Shown piece after piece: positions 5,749 through 9,149 of a stretch of DNA of 9,149 nt. Both the position numbers and the translations under genes were made by a program. A model generated the notes under the pieces. It did no database searches. It was not told the origin of the DNA and worked only from the letters and a program-made list of their open reading frames with translations. The first letter of the stretch is position 1, and every line of letters begins with the position of its first letter. The DNA comes from an uncultured Bacteroidales bacterium (lineage in GTDB: Bacteria > Bacteroidota > Bacteroidia > Bacteroidales > Paludibacteraceae), in the NCBI GenBank assembly GCA_946619625.1, contig CAMOMF010000173.1, positions 1-9,149 of the forward strand, read 5' to 3'.

Positions 5749-7710
5749 ATGGATAAGGAAAACATACAGGTTGCGTTACCTGAAAATGCGGGCAGACCGC
5801 TGAAAGAGGGTGAACACTACGAGCCCATACTCAAGCCGGGCAAAGTGTACCCCGAGGTAACCGCCTACTCGGTGATTATGGGCGTGGTGATGGCGGTGAT
5901 TTTCTCCGCTGCAGCCGCCTATCTGGGGCTGAAAGTGGGGCAGGTGTTCGAAGCCGCCATACCGATAGCCATCATCGCGGTGGGAGTGTCCAGCGCCACC
6001 AAACGCAAGAACGCGCTGGGCGAGAACGTGCTGATTCAGTCTATCGGCGCCTGCTCGGGCGTGATTGTGGCAGGTGCCATCTTCTCCCTGCCGGCGTTGT
6101 ATATCCTGCAAGCCAAGTACCCCGAGATAACGGTGAACTTCCTGCAAGTGTTCATGTCGTCATTGTTGGGCGGATGCCTGGGCATACTGTTCCTTATTCC
6201 GTTCAGAAAATACTTCGTACAAACCATGCACGGCGAGTATCCCTTCCCCGAAGCCACTGCCACCACGCAGGTGCTGGTGTCGGGTGCACAGGGCGGCAGT
6301 CAAGCCAAGCCGCTGATATGGGCGGCAGCCATGGGCGGAGTGTACGACTTCCTCGTCTCCACCTTCGGCATGTGGACGGAGACGCTCTCGACGCGCATGA
6401 CCGGTTGGGGCGAGGCACTGGCTGCCAAGACCAAACTGGTTTTCAGCATGAACACTTCGGCTGCCGTGCTGGGATTAGGCTACATCATCGGTCTGAAATA
6501 TGCAGCGGTTATCTGCGCCGGCTCGTTCTTCGTATGGTGGGTGCTACTGCCTGTACTGGGCAGCATCCCCGGACTTGATGCCATGGATGCCACGGTCCTC
6601 TTCAAGGATTACGGGCGCAACATCGGCATCGGTGCCATCGCCATGGCGGGACTGATTGGTATCGTCAAGAACCGTTCCGTCATCGGCAGCGCCTTCGGAC
6701 TGGTAAAACAGGAGTTTGGCGGCAGTAAGAACAAACAGCAGCATACACAGATCCTCCGCACCGAGCGCGACCTGTCCATGAAACTAATTGCCATCGCCGT
6801 GATTGCGGCACTGATTATCACGCTCGTCTTCTTCTGGGTAGGTGTACTGCATAATTTCGTGCAGGCATTGGTTGCATTCCTTGTTGTTGCAGTCATATCA
6901 TTCCTTTTCACCACCGTAGCGGCAAACGCCATCGCTATTGTAGGCTCCAACCCCGTGAGCGGCATGACCCTGATGACCCTTATCGTAGCATCGGTGGTGT
7001 TCGTTGCTGTGGGCATGAAGGGTCCCAGCGGCATGGTGGGCGCCATGGTTATAGGCGGTGTCGTTTGCACGGCATTGGCGATGGCTGGCGGCTTCATCAC
7101 CGACCTGAAGATTGGTTATTGGATCGGCACCACTCCCGCCAAGCAGGAAACGTGGAAATTCCTCGGCACGCTGGTCAGCGCAGCCACCGTGGGCGGAGTG
7201 ATGATTATCATGAACAAGACCTACGGTTTTGTGGGGGACAATGCGCTGGTAGCCCCTCAGGCAAACGCCATGGCGGCTGTGATTGAACCCCTCATGTCGG
7301 GTCAGGGCGCACCATGGATGCTCTACCTGGCAGGTGCCGTGTTGGCGTTGATACTGAACCAGATGGGCGTACCCGTGCTGGCGTTCGCCTTGGGTATGTT
7401 CATCCCGCTGCAACTGAACACTCCGCTCTTAGTGGGCGGATTCGTGGCTTGGCTCATGGAGCAAGGCAAAGACAAACAGTTGGCAAAGAAACGCTCGGAA
7501 AAAGGAACGCTCATTGCCAGTGGTTTTATTGCAGGCGGAGCCCTCATGGGTGTCGTCAGCGCTGCCATCAAGTTTGCCGGTGCCGACTGGTATCTCGCCG
7601 AATGGGCGGAAAGTGCAGGCGCTGAGATACTGAGCGTAGTGATGTACATCGCCATTGTAACATATTTTATAGTGGCGAGTAAGAGGGTGAAACCATCAGC
7701 GGGTGATTAG
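5749..7710 (+). CDS. OPT-family oligopeptide transporter
   Basis: The 653-residue product is an inner-membrane protein with about 14-16 hydrophobic segments. It opens with a polar tail and the family-typical block L-K-P-G-K-V-Y-P-E-V-T, then the first membrane helix near residue 40 followed by Y-L-G-L-K-V-G-Q. The conserved GSNPVSGMTLMTL motif is at about 399-411, and I-T-D-L-K-I-G-Y-W-I-G-T-T-P-A-K-Q, characteristic of the prokaryotic branch (TIGR00733-type), is at about 449-465. Family members import small peptides, and in some cases metal chelates, using the proton gradient; the substrate here cannot be read from sequence. Length agrees with the bacterial branch and no break is seen. It lies 27 bases after the secreted-protein gene and 9 bases before the acyltransferase gene with no terminator, so the three are probably one operon. 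GC content is clearly higher than in the restriction cassette. Confidence 0.93.
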   Translation: MDKENIQVALPENAGRPLKEGEHYEPILKPGKVYPEVTAYSVIMGVVMAVIFSAAAAYLGLKVGQVFEAAIPIAIIAVGVSSATKRKNALGENVLIQSIGACSGVIVAGAIFSLPALYILQAKYPEITVNFLQVFMSSLLGGCLGILFLIPFRKYFVQTMHGEYPFPEATATTQVLVSGAQGGSQAKPLIWAAAMGGVYDFLVSTFGMWTETLSTRMTGWGEALAAKTKLVFSMNTSAAVLGLGYIIGLKYAAVICAGSFFVWWVLLPVLGSIPGLDAMDATVLFKDYGRNIGIGAIAMAGLIGIVKNRSVIGSAFGLVKQEFGGSKNKQQHTQILRTERDLSMKLIAIAVIAALIITLVFFWVGVLHNFVQALVAFLVVAVISFLFTTVAANAIAIVGSNPVSGMTLMTLIVASVVFVAVGMKGPSGMVGAMVIGGVVCTALAMAGGFITDLKIGYWIGTTPAKQETWKFLGTLVSAATVGGVMIIMNKTYGFVGDNALVAPQANAMAAVIEPLMSGQGAPWMLYLAGAVLALILNQMGVPVLAFALGMFIPLQLNTPLLVGGFVAWLMEQGKDKQLAKKRSEKGTLIASGFIAGGALMGVVSAAIKFAGADWYLAEWAESAGAEILSVVMYIAIVTYFIVASKRVKPSAGD

Positions 7711-7719
7711 TATAGAACT

Positions 7720-8520
7720 ATGGAGATGAAAGGTTGGGTGATAGTGATAATAGTACTGATTCTGTTGGGACTGTTTCTCTACAGATTCTTTACCAATCCA
7801 TACTTCTTTGCACGCGTAGTGCGGTTCTTCCTGCGCTTCCGCTACAAGGTGCACTTGGACGGTTTCGACAGGATGATGCAAAGCGGCAATTTCCTGCTTT
7901 TACCCAACCACCCTGCTTACATGGACCCTATCCTGCTCTTCACGGAGATATACGCGCGGAACAGAAAGGTGAGTCCCATGTCCGACGAGAAGTTCTTCAA
8001 GAACCCCGCCTACCGCCAGATCCTCAGTCTGGGCGACGCGGTCGTTGTGCCCGACTTGATGAAGAACCGCTCGGAGGCGGCCGTACACCAGGCCATGCAA
8101 CTGCAACAGATAGCGGTCAACGCGCTGAAAGAGGGACGCTCGCTGGTGTTCTATCCCTCGGGACATGTCACCCTGGACGGCATTGAAACCATCGGGGCAC
8201 GACGATTGGCGTACGAGACCCTCACCGCCATCGCGCAGAGCACTCCCGACAGTCCGTTGCGCAAGGTACGTGTTTTCCTGCTCCGCACACGTGGACTGGA
8301 AACCAGCAGATGGGCAAAATCACGGCGCAAGTTATTGCGCGACGGCAAGGTGAGAAACGAGTTGCTGCCGTGGCAATTCCGGCACCCCAAATGGTACCAA
8401 AGGCGGCAGGTGTACATGCACTTCGAGGACATGACCGACACACTGACAGAGTGGGCTCGCACCTATGACAAAGGCGAGTTCAACAAGCAACTGGAGCAGT
8501 GGTACAATCAAATCAATTGA
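7720..8520 (+). CDS. PlsC-like lysophospholipid acyltransferase family protein with an altered motif III
   Basis: The 266-residue product has one N-terminal membrane helix (about residues 6-24) and a PlsC/LPLAT acyltransferase domain. The catalytic H-x4-D motif is N63-H64-P-A-Y-M-D69. The later acceptor-binding motif, usually F-P-E-G-x-x-S, reads F144-Y-P146-S147-G148-H-V-T, so the usual glutamate is replaced by serine. Family members move an acyl chain to a glycerol phosphate or other acceptor at the membrane; loss of the glutamate suggests an acceptor other than lysophosphatidic acid, so plsC is not assigned. The C-terminal third is basic (R/K-rich, including K-S-R-R-K-L-L-R), suitable for binding acidic lipids. 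ATG codons lie at 7720 and 7726; both keep the membrane helix and the first is chosen. It follows the transporter by 9 bases and precedes phosphoglycerate kinase by 29. Confidence 0.83.
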   Translation: MEMKGWVIVIIVLILLGLFLYRFFTNPYFFARVVRFFLRFRYKVHLDGFDRMMQSGNFLLLPNHPAYMDPILLFTEIYARNRKVSPMSDEKFFKNPAYRQILSLGDAVVVPDLMKNRSEAAVHQAMQLQQIAVNALKEGRSLVFYPSGHVTLDGIETIGARRLAYETLTAIAQSTPDSPLRKVRVFLLRTRGLETSRWAKSRRKLLRDGKVRNELLPWQFRHPKWYQRRQVYMHFEDMTDTLTEWARTYDKGEFNKQLEQWYNQIN

Positions 8521-8549
8521 GAATTATAACAAACTAAAAATATACAATT

Positions 8550-9149
8550 ATGAAGATTTCAGATTACAAATTTGCCGGAAAGAAGGCTATTGTACGTGTA
8601 GATTTCAATGTGCCATTGGACGAGAATGGCAAGATTACTGACGACACCCGGATCCGCGGGGCGCTTCCTACGCGGAAACACATCCTGGACGAAGGCGGTG
8701 CGCTGATTATCATGTCCCATATGGGCAAACCCAAAGGTAAAGTGAACGCCAAGATGAGCCTGTCTCAGATTGTGGACGCAGTGAGCGCTGCACTGGGTGT
8801 GAAGGTTCAGTTCGCTCCCGACTGCGCCAAGGCACAGGACGCTGCCGCTGCACTCAAGCCGGGCGAGGTGCTGATGCTGGAGAACCTGCGCTTCTATCCT
8901 GAGGAGGAGGGCAAACCTGTCGGCATCGACAAGGAAGACCCCGCTTATGAGGCTGCCAAGAAAGAGATGAAAGCACGTCAGAAAGATTTCGCCAAAGTGC
9001 TGGCATCCTACGCCGACTGCTATGTGATGGATGCCTTCGGTACCGCACACCGCAAGCACGCCTCAACCGCTGTCATCGCCGACTACTTCGACGCAGACAA
9101 CAAGATGCTCGGTTTCCTCATGGAGAAAGAAGTAGCTGCTGTGGACGCA
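8550..9149 (+). CDS. pgk: Phosphoglycerate kinase, N-terminal 200 codons (runs off the right edge)
   Basis: The frame is open from ATG at 8550 to the last base of the window, giving exactly 200 codons, about half of the usual 390-420 residues. This cytosolic enzyme transfers phosphate from 1,3-bisphosphoglycerate to ADP in glycolysis and runs in reverse in gluconeogenesis. Three family hallmarks are visible: the signature V15-R-V-D18-F-N20-V-P-L, the substrate-binding S56-H57-M-G59-K60-P61-K-G (usually S-H-L-G-R-P-K-G), and L110-E-N-L-R114-F-Y-P-E-E-E. The D-A-F-G-T-A-H-R-K-H-A-S block follows. A stretch at about 121-150 is longer than in some other bacteria. The start follows an AT-rich, Shine-Dalgarno-poor leader typical of Bacteroidetes. 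No separate promoter box was found in the 29 bases before it, so it may be read from within or upstream of the acyltransferase gene. Confidence 0.96.
   Translation, partial: MKISDYKFAGKKAIVRVDFNVPLDENGKITDDTRIRGALPTRKHILDEGGALIIMSHMGKPKGKVNAKMSLSQIVDAVSAALGVKVQFAPDCAKAQDAAAALKPGEVLMLENLRFYPEEEGKPVGIDKEDPAYEAAKKEMKARQKDFAKVLASYADCYVMDAFGTAHRKHASTAVIADYFDADNKMLGFLMEKEVAAVDA

Noticed and set aside
6174..6578. Long alternative-frame + strand ORF inside the transporter gene, and a long - strand ORF at 6898-7413
   Set aside because: Both are rich in Arg, His, Cys and Gln with no membrane or domain pattern. They are shadows of a GC-rich membrane-protein gene whose own frame is fully convincing.
8559..9059. 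166-codon - strand ORF opposite the start of pgk
   Set aside because: It lies entirely across unmistakable phosphoglycerate kinase coding sequence and shows no recognisable motif.

Overview
This window looks like a piece of a Bacteroidales chromosome (Bacteroides, Phocaeicola or Parabacteroides type). The reasons are one clear Bacteroidetes-style promoter (TAnnTTTG -7 box with a TTG-type -33 box 20 bases upstream), A-rich start regions without strong Shine-Dalgarno sequences, an OPT-family peptide transporter, and a phosphoglycerate kinase with a Bacteroidetes-like sequence. All recognised genes are on the + strand. No tRNA, rRNA, CRISPR array or transposase was seen.

Bases 1-4714 are an AT-richer defence cassette that reads as one operon. 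It contains the 3' end of a DUF1016/YhcG-type PD-(D/E)XK nuclease gene, a GIY-YIG nuclease-like protein with a C-terminal DUF4357 domain, a 681-residue protein joining an N-terminal PD-(D/E)XK nuclease to an N6-adenine methyltransferase, and a two-TRD specificity subunit. The last two resemble the A and B subunits of the BcgI-like type IIB restriction-modification enzymes: one polypeptide cuts and methylates, and the other reads a bipartite DNA target. No separate HsdR translocase gene is visible.

The most unusual feature is the specificity subunit. It continues without interruption into a C-terminal LexA/UmuD-like S24 peptidase domain, with a Cys-Gly candidate self-cleavage site (C396-G397) and a Ser/Lys dyad (S434, K478), all near their LexA/UmuD spacing. 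This suggests a restriction enzyme whose DNA-recognition subunit can be cut in response to DNA damage or RecA filaments. The start codon of the same gene lies in the loop of a perfect 15-bp hairpin that begins at the stop codon of the upstream gene, which predicts strong translational coupling. Its central coiled coil carries a 14-bp direct repeat with a 24-bp in-frame period, a possible site for changing the spacing of the recognised sequence.

Bases 4715-5118 are a non-coding junction with a 12-bp tandem repeat, a terminator-like hairpin, the promoter and a structured leader. From 5119 the sequence is GC-richer and looks like core chromosome: a secreted protein of unknown function, an OPT-family oligopeptide transporter, a PlsC-like acyltransferase with an altered acceptor motif, and the first 200 codons of phosphoglycerate kinase, which runs off the window. 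The first three are tightly spaced (27 and 9 bases) and probably share the promoter at about 5004-5035. Nothing in the sequence links them functionally to the restriction cassette.
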